DNA from: Anastatus disparis
Lineage: Eukaryota; Arthropoda; Insecta; Hymenoptera; Eupelmidae
Assembly (NCBI GenBank): GCA_017163975.1
Contig: JAFFSR010000292.1
Location: 3,895,001 to 3,959,000 of the forward strand
Direction: 5' to 3'
DNA length: 64,000 bases
Below the pieces are notes generated by a model. That model saw only the letters and a program-made list of their open reading frames with translations. It had not been told where the DNA came from and did no database searches. This document shows, in pieces, positions 23,284-35,207 of this stretch. The position numbers and the translations under genes were made by a program. The number at the start of each line of letters is the position of its first letter. The first letter of the stretch is position 1.

Positions 23284-23816
23284 AACTTTTACATAAAACT
23301 TGGTTGCAATATGCGGAGTGCCATTGGAATACTTTATATCTCCTCTCCTTTGCTACTTCTCAATTTTGACTCAGATATTAGCTTAACTAGATGAGTATGT
23401 TGATTTTTAGTCAAATCCCCTCTGACCTTATACTGCTCTCCAAAAATGCTTCACTTATTTTGGAATACCCAATGAACATATTCCTTACATTCCAAAATAA
23501 TTTTCAAAGGTCTAACTTTATCTTGTACATATTTATTTCTCAGTCAATTAAACTTAATGCTCTGTAAATCAAATTACTAATCCAGAAATTACCAATCCAG
23601 AAACAGGAAAATATTTTTAATATTATTCAAACCAGATTTAGAGGCATTAACAGAGTCTGGCAGATTAAACGAAACAAAATTATTCTCCCTATTTTTTCTA
23701 TCATTGATTTCTTCATAAACTTCTTCAACCCTATTACTAAGAGATGTTTCATAATTTTCCATTCTGGTTTCAATCACATCAATACGATTATAACAATTTA
23801 CATTATTAGAGTCCAT
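23284..23816 (-). pseudogene. LINE ORF1-like coiled-coil fragment
   Basis: Translation MDSNNVNCYNRIDVIETRME, then RVEEVYEEINDRKNRENNFV and SFNLPDS. A heptad-rich stretch followed by RENNxVxFNLPDS is typical of LINE ORF1 proteins (RNA-binding trimer, usually E/RSxNxxxxNxPES). It lies just upstream, in minus-strand order, of the endonuclease fragment, as expected. Decayed between 23590 and 23284. Confidence 0.65.
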
Positions 23817-23924
23817 TATCTTGTTAATCCAGTTAAATAACTACTATTACTACTATTATATTAAAGTGAAGAATTAAGACTTTTTTTTTCTTACGTGAAT
23901 ATCTTTTGCATTATTGTCACATAC

Positions 23925-24045
23925 ATATATACACATACACATGTGCAGCATTAACATATACATACACACATACACATATATACATACACATACACACATA
24001 TACACTTAACCAAACACATACACATACTCATATACACACACACAA
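23925..24045. repeat. CA/TACA-rich simple repeat
   Basis: Variants of ACACATA and CACACA throughout. Confidence 0.9.
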
Positions 24046-24600
24046 TATCCGTCTCTCCGTCTCTGTCTCTCCGTCTCTGTCTCCGTTTCTCCGTCTCCGT
24101 CTCTTCATCGCCGTCTCCCTGTCTCCGTTCTCCGTCTCCCCGTCTCCGTTCTCCGTCTACGTTTTTCCGTCTCTGTTCCTCCGGTTCCGTCACTCTGTCT
24201 CCGTCTCTCTGTCTCCGTCTTTCTATCTCTGTCTCTTCGTCTCCGTCCTTCCGTCTTTGTCTCTTTGTCTCCGTTTTTTCGTATTTGTCTCTATTTCTCT
24301 GTCTTTGTCTCTCTGTCTCTGTTTATCTATCTTTGTCTCTTTGTTTCCGTCTCTGTCTCTTCGTCTATGTCTCCATCCCTCCGTCTACGTCTCTCCGCCT
24401 CTATTCTTCCGTTTTCATTTCTCCATCTCCTCCTTTCCATCTCTCTGTCTCCGTTTGTTCGTCTTCGTTCCTCTGTTCTATGTCTCATTTTCTCGTCTCT
24501 CTCTTTTCGTCTGCGTGTCCGTCTCCCTATCTTTCTTTTTATGAAATTGTTCCGTCACTCTGATGCCGCCCTTTGACTCTGTTTCTTTGCTTCTGTTCAT
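24046..24600. repeat. Pyrimidine-rich (CCGTCTCTGTCT)n array
   Basis: Degenerate hexamer/dodecamer repeats of CCGTCT and CTGTCT. Long ORFs in all three plus frames and on the minus strand come from the repeat and are not genes. Confidence 0.95.
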
Positions 24601-25039
24601 ACACACGTATGTCTACACATTGATGCTGATGTTTGAGTCGATGATGATGATGATGATCATGATATGTTTATTGTTTAATGAATTTTAAATTTTACGTTTT
24701 GTCCCAGATCTGTTTATAGGACTTATCATTAAATCTTTGAGAGAGAAGAGAATTTAAATATATAGCCATTATTATAGTTTATTCTAATTAAAAAAAAATT
24801 TCTAGATAAATATTTTCACTTCTGAACTTATATTTGTAATTAATTAGAACCATTTCGAGAAATCATCAACTAAAGCTTTTATTGAAGACGCATCAAGGCT
24901 CGATTATATAGTGATTATTTTTAATTATATTTTCTTGTATTATTTGATTTATTCAGATTGTCTTCCTTATTATAACAGATCCTGCTTTAGACGTTACTTT
25001 CGCTAATAATTTCAGTTCTCTTTTGCTTAGCACTAATAT
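24601..25039. other. Short (GAT)n then AT-rich stretch, no gene
   Basis: A GATGATGAT run lies near 24640; otherwise nothing recognised. Confidence 0.6.
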
Positions 25040-25860
25040 TAATATCCGCGTTCCGTTAATTACCCAGCGCTTATAATAGCGGTCGTGTTATTTTTATTAT
25101 ACAATGTTTATAATAAAAGTCGCGTTTTATCAACAACACCGTGCTCACATTGGCGGTCGAGTTCCTTTAAGTATACAGCGTTCAAAATAGCAACCATGAA
25201 TACTTAATTACACAGCGCTTACAATAGCAGCCGCGTATTTTTAACCACACAGCACTCAAAATAACAGCCGCGAATCTGTAACTACACAGCGCTCAAAACA
25301 GCAACCGTGAATTTTTAATTACACAGCGCTTACAATAGCAGCCTCTTTTTTTCAACTACACAGCGCTCAAAATAGTAGCTGCGAATTTGTTATTACACAG
25401 CGCTTACAATAGTTGTTGGTTTTTTCACTATACATCATTTACAATACAATGGCAGCCGCGTTTTTTTAACCACACAGCGCTCAAAATAGCTGCCGCGAAT
25501 TTTTAATTACACAACGCTTACAATAGTTGTTGCGTTTTTCATCTTTAGCTCTTAAAATAGTTGCTGTGTTTTTTAAATCAGATAGTGCTCTGAAAAGCAG
25601 TCGCGAATTTCTAATTACACAGCGCTTACAATAGTTGTTGCGTTTTTCATCTTAAGCTCTTAAAATAGCAGCCGCGTTTTTTAAACCAGATAGTGCTCTG
25701 AAAAGCAGTCGTAAATTTCTAATTACACAGCACTTACAATAGCAGCCATGTTTTTTTTTAAATATACAGCATTTAAGAAAGCAATCGCGTTTTTTCAATG
25801 GCACGAAACTAACAATAACAGCCATGATTTTTAACCACACAGCGCTAAACTCTACTTCAT
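25040..25860. repeat. Minisatellite, about 40-bp monomer with higher-order structure
   Basis: About 20 diverged monomers of the type CACAGCGCTTACAATAGCAG-CCGCG-TTTTTAA. Two variants (CGCTTACAATAG and CGCTCAAAATAG) tend to alternate, giving a dimer of about 80 bp. From about 25511 a 120-bp three-monomer block (TTGTTGCGTTTTTCAT, AGCTCTTAAAATAG, AGTGCTCTGAAAAGCAG) is repeated once. The array lies directly 3' of the Helitron coding region. Confidence 0.85.
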
Positions 25861-25957
25861 AATTTTTAATTTTTTAATATTTAATTTTATTTTAGAGTTT
25901 CAAATATGTTTGATTTTATTTTCTTATTAGTTATATTTAATTATTCTATTGTTGATT

Positions 25958-26937
25958 CTATAATATTTCTCTGTAAACAATATTTTTAGTATAGACCATT
26001 TCATCTTTAACTTTTCTTGATTTTTCTGTTAATAATATTTTTAATTCTTTTTTATTAATCGTCCTTGAAAGTGCCACATATAATTGCTCATGACTGAAAA
26101 TTGGTGTTGTTAAATACACTTCTACTTTTTTAACTGATTGTAAAACTTTTTAAATTTTCGTCATTTGCATCTTTTGCAGAGTCAATGCTCGAGTACTCTA
26201 TTACTGGTTCATTTATTTTTGATAAATTTTTTCATCCATTTCTGTTACATCTATGTTTTTCGGTGCTAATATAATATTTTCGTAATAGTCACAATTTTCA
26301 ATATTTATATTAATCCCGTAAATTTCATCAATTAAATTGCCATTTGACAATATTTTATTTGGAATTTGTATAACTTTATTTCCGTTTTCATATTTTAAAT
26401 GGAAATTACCATTCCCTATATTTAGTAACCAATTTTTAAATTTATCATCTGATTCCGATAAACGTTTATTTTCTTTTAAAGACATACATTGAAAATGTTC
26501 CCATAAATAGCTTTTTTGACACAATTTTCTGCTATCTGTGTTCTATTTCCATGTTTTACTATATGTAATGTTTGTCTAAAATCACCTGATATAATAAATG
26601 TTTTCCCAGCAAACGGATAATTATTATTACATACATCTTTAAATATTCGATCGACGGCTTCAAAAGAGTATTTTGATGTCATTGTGATTTCATCCCAGAT
26701 AACAATTAATACATTTTTCATTTTTGTATCTATTTCACTGTTTGCACTAATATTACATATTGTGTCTTTAGGTATGTTTAACGGTAATTTAAATACTGTA
26801 TGTACTGTTACACCGCCTTGTAATAAATTAGCCGCTATACCTGTCCATGATACAACTAAATAGTTGATTCCATGAATTTTTAGATAAGTTATAATTGTAT
26901 TTAATAAGTAGCTTTTACCACTGCTATCTCAACCGTT

Positions 26938-26969
<32 letters not shown>

Positions 26970-28612
26970 CTTTTCAGTGCAGTTTGTATTCAATGAATTT
27001 ATTACTGTATTAAAAATAGCCGTTTGAGCATTTGTCAGAGTATCAATGATTGGCCCAATATTATTAACATTATTTACTGTACTATATTCAATTTCGTTAT
27101 TTTCAATATAGTATTCTGAAGTAGGTAAATTGAAGTCACTTAATGAGAATCCATTATTAGTTAAAATATCATTAATTATGCTAAATGCATATTTTTCACC
27201 TTTTTGTTCATTCATTTTTGGAGGATAAAAATAGATTTCATATTTTTCATATAATTCTTGAGCATTAATTGGATTGTGAAATGTACAAATGTAACCAAAT
27301 AATTGACAAAGAGCTTTTGGAGATCGAGATTTACATGATTCTTTTAAACATTTATCCTATTCATCATTGATTTCAATTTCTTGCTGTTTCTGCTTCAAAG
27401 AATGTTGGGTATATAATTCCATTAAAAGTTTTTAAGTTTTCAAAAGATATTGTAGCTTTCACGTGAAGCAGAAGTAATCTTAAAAAGAATCTTGCTCTTG
27501 GTTTTGGATTAACTAAGTACATTCTGGTTAGAATAGGTTTCATAGTCTTTTTTCTTTTCGTCCATGTTTTATGCATTCGATTAAAACATAGTAATGCGGT
27601 ATATCAGAATAAAAGTAATTATGTGCCTCTGGGTCACTTTTATTAAGTTTAAACCACGCTGTTAGTGTTGTTTTCACATTTTTTCATCAATTTTGTATCC
27701 GGATTCTTCTTTAAAATACACATATTGTTCATTTTCATTATGAACGGCTAATCTATAAATTGTATGTGTTTATATATTGTTTATATATTGTTTAATTTCA
27801 TCATAAAACATATCCAAATCATATGTTTCATCCGTTTTTTCATTGGTATTACTTTCAGTATTTATTTCACTTGCTTTCATTACTATAAATGTACAATCAT
27901 GTCCTTTGAAGCAGTATTTAAATAAGTATTTTATAACTCTTATTGTTGAATATAATTCAATATTAATATAACAGTTAAACTTTAGTTGAAAATACGGGTT
28001 ATAAGAAATTATTTTTATTATTTCTTCGTCGATAAATAGGATAACCATTTGTCATTATTGTAGTTTTATTAAATCGTTTCGGAAAATTTTTCGTACACTT
28101 TCCTGATTCTTTATAAATACAAGGTGAGTTTTTATTCTGATCTTCACAAGGGCCACGGATCATAAATTGTTTAACTATTTCACATAATCTGGGATTCTCA
28201 TTTTTATTTGGAATTTTAGCTACTATAAATTTATTAACGTCATCACCATTGTAAATTTTATTATCTTTACTTAAAAATCTTAGCATATAGGCATGCGGCA
28301 ATCCTCTCTTTTGAAATTCTACTACGTATGAATATGCAATGCATTTTTCCAAAATATGTTTTTAGAAATTTGCTCTATTAATAGTTTTAATTTTTGATAA
28401 AATACTTCAACAACAATATTTGGTCCATCCGTTACTTCTTCACTTTGTCCTATATTATTTGTGATTTCTTCTCATTTGGGATTGCATGTCATAGTAATGA
28501 AAAAATCTGGTTTCCAAATTCTTCGTTCTTATGTCATGGGATAAAGAAAATATTGATATAAGGAACGCGGACTTCCTGTAAAAGTTGATGATAATATAAA
28601 CATTTTTCTTAT
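25958..28612 (-). pseudogene. Helitron Rep/PIF1-type helicase, decayed
   Basis: Minus strand, in order. Rep domain: FTGSPRSLYQYF, KPDFFITMTCNPK, VVEFQKRGLPHAYML (HUH motif, but the second His is Tyr), GPCEDQNK, GKCTKNFPKRFN, GYPIYRRR, IKYLFKYCFKGHDC. Linker: RMYLVNPKPRARFFLRLLLL, TFNGIIYPTFFEAE. Helicase: Walker A remnant DSSGKSYLL, Walker B IWDEITM, FAGKTFIISGDFRQTL, final motif FSHEQLYVALSRTINK. The Rep nicks and joins single strands for rolling-circle transposition; the helicase unwinds. There are many stops and frameshifts, and a TA microsatellite lies at 26937-26970 near Walker A. It is 5' truncated near 28612. The helicase half is better kept than the Rep half. Confidence 0.93.
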
Positions 28613-28744
28613 ACTATGATTGTCAATAATAATTATTTACTTTTATTAAAGCTTATTAATTTACAAAAAATCAAAAAATTTATTTCAATGCAGTACAATG
28701 TTATGATATGAATGTATGAAAAAAAATTAAATACATATTTTATA

Positions 28745-28844
28745 TTGAACCACTATTGTCAATGAAATTAGCAAATTTATATATAATAATATTATATATG
28801 AAAATGCAACTGAGCGACGTCAGGAGCGAGGTAAATTTTGCTCG
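28745..28844 (+). repeat. Dispersed repeat end, copy C
   Basis: Only the terminal 80 bases are shared: AACTGAGCGACGTCAGGAGC and GAGGTAAATTTTGCTCG, then T. See copies at 11279 and 18412. It points away from the Helitron coding region, so it is not that element's own 3' end. Confidence 0.5.
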
Positions 28845-28845
28845 T

Positions 28846-29070
28846 TTTATATTAATTAAATTCCATAAAGGTATAAGATTAGAATTAAGCTTCTTAATTT
28901 CTTCTTCAATTTCTAAATCTGTATCACTATGAAGTTCAGAATCCACAACAACTGTTTTACTTTTACCTTCATTCCTTTTGCAACAACTGGCAAATGAACC
29001 ATCCGGCTTAAATGTTACACGTTTAGAGCAAGACTGATGATACTAGGTTCCACATTCAGGACCAGATCCT
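28846..29070 (-). pseudogene. PHD/zinc-finger-like protein fragment
   Basis: Minus strand reads PECGTxYHQSCSKRVTFKPD, GSFASCCKRNEGKSK, then an acidic stretch SELHSDTDLEIEEEIKKLNS. Cx2C...Hx2C...CC spacing is that of a PHD-type zinc module. Such modules are common in insect retroelement ORF1 proteins and in host chromatin factors; I cannot tell which. One stop lies in the Cys-rich part. Confidence 0.45.
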
Positions 29071-29195
29071 TAAATGATGATTACAAAAAAAAACAATGTA
29101 TATGTATATGAACACAATTACACAAGTATATAGTCAGTATTTAGGATCACACATGCAATAAATTTCAAAATCATGGAAGAACAGTCATATGTAAC

Positions 29196-29436
29196 CTTCG
29201 AGCATATACTACTGGAGGAAACCTCCGAATGGCAGCAAGCGTTACAAGGCGAAGAGAGAGAAAGCCTCTATTTTGGTACGTGCTGTCTCTCTCTAGCCTG
29301 ATTTGATTGGCTGCTTTTGTTCCCCACTAAGAAAGTGAAAGAGAGATAGCACGTACCAAAATAGAGGCTTTCTCTCTCTTCGCCTTGTAACGCAGTTAAT
29401 AGCTGGGAGGCTTCCTCCAGTATTATATGCTCGAAG
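29196..29436. mobile_element. Foldback MITE with 8-bp TSD, copy 2
   Basis: Starts CTTCGAGCATATACTACTGG and ends with the inverse GCATATAATACTGG-type terminus. Inner arms of about 60 bp (GTACGTGCTRTCTCTC, AAATAGAGGCTTTCTC) pair perfectly around a 35-bp loop. Flanked by TATGTAAC direct repeats (29188-29195, 29437-29444). Same family as 14944-15176. Confidence 0.87.
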
Positions 29437-29444
29437 TATGTAAC

Positions 29445-30017
29445 CCGATAACTCTTAAAAAATATAGAAGCATAACAGTTTAAAAATAATAACCTTCAAA
29501 TCACTTGTAAGACATAACTGCAACTTTATATATATGCTAATAATTCACAAAAGGTTTGCATGTTAAATTGCGTATATCGTATTCAACATATTAAACATGG
29601 CCTCAAAGCCTGCACGCATATAGACGTAAATCAATCTTTATAAATCTGCACAATACCAAATAATAAGAAGAAAATAATTACACAAAACTGCACAACAAAT
29701 CAAACAGAGCCTTAATTAATTATTATATTCCAATTTTACCATAAAAAATCATAATTAATATCAATTTTGTCAAGAGCGATCTTAAGGACATTCCCTTGAA
29801 AATTGATTTTCTTAGAATATTTATTTAAATTGTTGGATTCAGTAGATTTTAGTATGCTCTTTTCATTGAGCTCATTCTTCATAACGTTTGCCATATTAAT
29901 TTTTAAATAATCAGCTTCCAAAGTTGCGATCCTTGACACAGAATACTATAGTCTACCTCTTTCTGACCCACGTTTTGATTAACGACTCTTTAAGTTTTTT
30001 TGGAATTTTTTTTAATA
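29445..30017. other. No identifiable gene
   Basis: A 67-codon minus-strand ORF (29736-29939; RIATLEADYLKINMANVM) has coiled-coil-like composition and might belong to a retroelement ORF1, but the evidence is weak. Confidence 0.4.
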
Positions 30018-30870
30018 GTATATTACGATACATGTGACTTAAGCGGCCTATTATTGCACGACGTGAAGTTATCGCCCAAGCGAAGCGAGGCGGATGGACC
30101 ACTTAAGTCTCAAGTATCGTATACTATTTTATAGACCAAGTGTCATAATTCCGCCGCATTACATCTGTACTCTTAAAAATCAATAATTAACAAAAACCAT
30201 GTATTCCACGAATGATGATTCGTAAAATAAAAATGAAAAGTGTAAAATAGCAAATGCTAGGCATTCCATAAATGATAAATCGAGAAAGGAAAGCAAAAAC
30301 TTAAAAAAAAAATTAAATATTCATCTCAAAAATAAAACTATAATTTCAAAAATACATTTAAATCGTATAATAATAATAAATTTTTATTAATATCATTAAT
30401 ATTACGTAAATTGTTAGTTGAATTTAATGTCTGCAATGTCATATATTTAAATTTTGTATTAAAGCTGTAGGAGTGATGAGTGGCTAACTTATGTATATTG
30501 TAATATTAGCAGTTGCGGATTCCCCGTCGTTATAAGAGTCGCATTCGGCGTCTTATAATAGAGCACCAAAATGACTCTCTCTTCGCTTTACATGTTATAC
30601 TGGTATTAGCTTTAAATTTCTACTCGTATCTCACGTGCTTATTATTGTTATTTAATTTAAAAAATTTCAATATAAAATAGTTATAATAATCTATACCTTG
30701 TTTATTTATATATAATTGTCAATAGCCATAGATTTCTCATGAATATTAATACGTTATTACATGTACGACTTTGGTAGTACATTATTGTATGGCAAGAAGT
30801 TTGCCGAACATAGTGTGATATAATAGGCTACTTAAGTCGCAAGTAACTGTGTATCTAAAAGCGGAGTTAG
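30018..30870. mobile_element. Candidate TIR element with ACTTAAG ends
   Basis: TGTGACTTAAGCGGCCTATTAT near 30038 is alike to the inverse of ATAATAGGCTACTTAAGTCG near 30830. A third, inner inverse copy at 30098-30127 makes a small palindrome with the left end (AGTATATTACGATACAT / AGTATCGTATACT). No coding content; edges and TSD unresolved. Confidence 0.45.
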
Positions 30871-31023
30871 GATACAGTGTGCTGTAAAAAGCTTTTTTCA
30901 TCACACCACGCGTAAAGTGCGCAGTGTACTCCTTCTAAACTCAGCCTAAAATACATCGAGTACGCCCTACCAATTTTTTAAGTTTGAGCCCATCTACGTA
31001 TACTCTTTGTTTCATGTTCTTAA

Positions 31024-31391
31024 GAGTCGGCCGTATCGCTTTTTCCTTGTCTAATCAAAATTTTCTTTATAATTAATTAATTAAATATATATACACAAAT
31101 GTAAGAGATGAGCGCTCTAGAGCAAAAAACGAGCAAACGATTCTATTTTATGAAAAAATATAAAATTACCATTATTTTTCAAGTAAAGTATGAAATTAAA
31201 AAAATTGAGTTTAATTGTGTTTTCCGTTTCATAATTTATTTGAAAAATAATGGGAATTTTATATTTTTCCATTATCGTTTGCTCGTATTTTGCTCTACAG
31301 TTCTCATCTCTTACATTTGTATATAAATATTTAATTTATTTATTATAACGACAATTTAGATTAGAGAAGGACAGAGCGATACGACCGACTC
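31024..31391. mobile_element. TTAA-flanked foldback MITE, copy D
   Basis: GAGTCGGCCGTATCGCTTTT at the left is the inverse of the right end, and arms pair through ACAAATGTAAGAGATGAG and GAGCAAAAAACGAGCAAACG to a centre near 31205. TTAA on both sides (31020-31023, 31392-31395). Confidence 0.88.
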
Positions 31392-31467
31392 TTAAGAGCG
31401 AAGACGCTGGTAGCGCCGAAATACTATATGTAAATAAATGAAGTGGCGAGAATAGGAACTTGGATTC

Positions 31468-31474
31468 ATATAAC
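31468..31474. other. Left 7-bp target-site repeat of the 12.5-kb transposon
   Basis: ATATAAC; the same heptamer directly follows the right terminus at 43942-43948. Confidence 0.6.
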
Positions 31475-32720
31475 CAGAGATAAGTAGAGATCGCCAATGA
31501 GCATAGGCGAGAGCGTGCCCGTTAAAATACAATGTAAACTACTGCCGCCACATGGACAAATGCCCGGACTATACGCGCAAAGCCCCTCCACTTTTACACG
31601 CGCGTAGAGAAACAAGCGAGAGGGGAGGAGACAAGCACACGAAACACGCGACTTCCAGTGGCGTAGGCAAACTTACGTCAAACCCGCTTGTTTTCGCCGT
31701 GATACATTATAGCTTTCTTCTATGCGATTAACCGTCCCAAAAATTTATTGATTAATTACATATTTTTATTTAAAATAGATACATATTTTAATAATAAAAA
31801 TTATTAAAGTAATCAAACAAATAAATAATAATAAATAAAATCTTTTGGAGGGCGATAAACATATGTAACTTTTTACCCTATTTAACAAACGAACGCGGTG
31901 GCTGTGGTCACTAAGTTTTAACGCACCTCGCTCTTTACTTTTGCCAAGTTCAAACCCGATGTTCCACCTATTTTTTTTTTTTTTTTTTGTTTTATTTTTA
32001 AATATTATATATTTTTGTAATCAATTTTCATAGCGGAAAAAATAAAATTAAAAATTTATTTAACACCTTAAATTCTATTTTATTTTAAAAATATAAAAAA
32101 ATATATTTACAGATAGGGATAGAAAAAAGTTTTAATGTCAATATTACATGGCTATGTAACTTATAATAATATGAAATAAAAACGAAGCTAGTTCTGTAAT
32201 TTTTTCCTACTAAATAAAAGATATTAAAGATTGAAAAAAAAATTATTTTAAATTATAGTTGTTTTTTCATTCTCACTCAATTGCAAATAATGAAACCTTT
32301 TTTGTTCCTTAAAAAAAGGACCTTTTCTAAATTTATATAAATTTATGACATTTTTAACTAATTTAATAAAAATAGAAAATAAATATAAATAATTCTAATT
32401 TTATTTTAGATAAGTAAAATAATAAATTTACCTGAAAAAATAAATAATTTTACCAATTTAAACTTCATCAAAGCGCATTTAAAATAAAAATTACATTGAA
32501 TATCATTAATATTTTTAAAAATTGGACTTTTTCTTCTTCTTTTATTAAATATATTTTTATAATATTATCAATTATTATTTTGAAAACGAAAAAAATTATT
32601 TAACAAACATAATAATTTAAGTTCTCACAAGACATATTAAATAAAATTTGCGCTACATTTTAAATAGCCTAAATTCTGTTAATCTCTCAAAAACTGACAT
32701 TTTCTAAACTTATATAGGAG
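31475..32720 (+). repeat. Left long terminal inverted repeat of the 12.5-kb transposon
   Basis: The arm includes an oligo-T run near 31972-31988 and AATAAAAGATATTAAAGATTG. The identity with the right arm is high over about 1 kb (only scattered substitutions and indels by eye), then falls off sharply inside 32577. The arm may contain the transposase promoter, since the coding region starts about 340 bases inside it. Confidence 0.88.
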
Positions 32721-33055
32721 CATGATAATATTATTTTTAATTCATTTAATAAAAATTCAACATAAAATGTTGATAAACATCATTTTATTTATATAGCATC
32801 AATAGTAATATATATGTGTGTAAATTCGTAATATAAAAATAAATATTTAAACATGAAAAAAAAGAATTCTATTCGTGTATATCTATATTATGTGTGTTTC
32901 GATGTACAAACAATAGGAGGCTAACTCGCGGACAAATACATCGCGTAACCAAAACAGCATATTAGAACTGTTATATAGAAGCTAGTTATTTTTACGGCTG
33001 CTTTGAAAGGTGCTTCTCGGGCTTGTGAAAAATTCAACAAAATTGTGAAATAACA

Positions 33056-35207
33056 ATGTCCGAAATTTACTCTTCTAAAAGAATTTCATGTCCCGATTTT
33101 TTTCAAATGCATAAAAAGGTAGTTTATATGAGCAGTAATTCACGTTTTAGACCGTTGGAAGATTTAGCCATTAATTTGGCACAGCTTCATCCAGATTTAA
33201 ATATATTGCCATCTACTAATGTATGTAAAAATTGCCATAAACGCATATCAAAAATGATTTTAAGTGATCTTGAGTCTATATCTGAAAATGAAATCACTGA
33301 ACTTTTTAGCGGAAGAGATGATGATTTTATTCCGAAGACACCCGAACGAATAGAGGAATTAAACGAGAGTATTAATTCAGTTTTACCTGAATGCATCTCA
33401 CCCCTAAAAAGAAAAACTGCAATACCTGAAAATTTTAGAGGAAATTACGTATCTAAAAAGAAAAAATCCTTAATTTCAGCTTTTTCTGCTACTGTTGGAA
33501 GTAAATTAGAAGATGCGTATGGCATTTCAGTTGAATCAATAGAATCGGACGAAAATTCCACTGAAAACTATTGGAATGAATTTTTAGAAAATTTTAAATT
33601 GGCTTTAGAAAAATGCTCTTCTATTTCGGAGAAAATAAAACTTCTAACTCTACTACCTTCAAAATTAAGCAAAATAAAAGTTTGCTCACTATTCCCGAAT
33701 ATAAGCGAGTATATGATAAATAAATCAAGAAATCTCGTGAAAAATAAAGGAGTTTATTCGGAGCCAGATTTATATGCTGGTCATCCTATTGATGAAAGCA
33801 CAAAAAATATCGTTATGGAATATTTTTTAAATGATGATTTTAATTGTAGTAGACAAAGTCCAAATAAATCTGATGTCGTAACTGTTAAAATTAATAACAC
33901 AAAAACTAAAAAAGTCAAACGGTTTCTTACTCGAAGCTTAAAAAGAAACATATAGTCAATTAAGAAAAGAAAATCCAAACTTACAAATAGGAAAATCGAA
34001 ATTCTATAGTCTAAGACCAAGTTTCGTCTTAACTAGCCCTGTGAAGGAAGCTTGTCTTTGTGTACATTGCGAAAATTTTGAACTGTTTCTTACAAGTTTG
34101 ATTCGTTTTAGAGGCGATAAGAATTCCGAATTAGATTCAATTCGTTCAGAAATAACTAACACAATGTTGTGTTCTGAACCATCTGATTCATGTTTCTTGC
34201 AAGAATGCAAAGATTGTCCCGGTGGTGCGGGCATCACATTAGAATTGTTAAAACTGAAACAAAATTGTGAAGATGAAATTACGTTTGCTTTGTGGGATAA
34301 TGGTAATCTTATTAAACAAACAATAAGCTTAACAGTTTTTAAAGAAAAACTTTCAATCTGCGCATTGAAAGCAAGTACTCATATATACATAAAAAATATT
34401 CAACGTGAAGCTATAAAAAAAGAAAAAGAAGAAGGTAAAGCTAATCCTACTAAGTTAATCATCCACGTTGACTTTGCAGAAAATTGGTCTGTAATAAATA
34501 ATAAAGCGGTTCAAGGAAATCATTGGGTAAATAACCAAATTTCTATTTTTACTGCAGTCTGTTACCAAGGAGAGATAACACAAAGTTTTGCGATAGTTAG
34601 TGACGACAAAAAGCATGATACTGCATATGCACTGCTAGCAATAAATAAAATTATCGATCTTATGAAAAAGAATTATTTAGTTACTTAAGTCACTATCATA
34701 TCAGATGGAGCTCCAAGCCAATTTAAAAATCGTTTTCAACTACATGAATTCAAACATTGGTTTTATGAAATGAAATGGTTATTTTCTGCGACTGGTCATG
34801 GGAAAGGAGCCGTTGATGGAATAGGTGGGCTTCTAAAGCATTATGCTACTTCACATAACTTGAAAAGAGTTCATGAAGAATCGATACAAAATGCTGACGA
34901 TTTTATAAATTGGGTTCAAAGTTACACCAATGCAATAAAAATCATTTTACTACCAATAAATGAGATTGAAAGATTTAGAAAAAAGAAAAATATTGAATGG
35001 AGTGGGGTTTCTAAATATAATGGAATTCAAAAAAGTCATATGTGGTTAAAAAAACTTGGGGAATTAAAATCACATATATTTATTGGCAGGACAGCTATAC
35101 ATGCACTAAATGAAGTGAAAAACAAGAAAAAAAAGCCAAGCGTCGTGAGACTACATTTAAAACTAAAAATAATAAGCGCAAAAATAAAAAAAAATAATTA
35201 TCTATAG
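33056..35207 (+). pseudogene. DDE-type transposase-like protein of the 12.5-kb element
   Basis: One original ORF of about 717 codons, broken by a 1-nt shift in an A run near 33938 and an in-frame TAA at 34686-34688. The ATG at 33056 follows ACA. N-terminal zinc-like motif VCKNCHKRI (about 33225). A middle region has LLTLLPSKLSKIKVCSLFPN, a KFYSLRPSFVLTSP segment and CLCVHCENF. The core has IIHVDFAENWSV (about 34459), IISDGAPSQFKNRF (about 34696) and FSATGHGKGAVDGIGG (about 34788): three Asp-bearing blocks as in an RNase H-like DDE/DDD catalytic site. I recall similar unnamed proteins from arthropods and cnidarians but cannot assign a superfamily with certainty. Presumed role: cut-and-paste transposition acting on the long TIRs. 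Confidence 0.8.

Noticed and set aside
23906..24576. ORFs of 80-212 codons rich in Ser/Leu/Phe or Arg/Glu
   Set aside because: All come from the CCGTCT/CTGTCT simple repeat; all frames and the opposite strand are open.
25040..25860. CRISPR-like array
   Set aside because: Units are contiguous diverged minisatellite monomers with no unique spacers, and the genome is eukaryotic.
33187..34237. Minus-strand ORFs opposite the DDE transposase
   Set aside because: Shadows of the plus-strand gene, which has the recognisable motifs.
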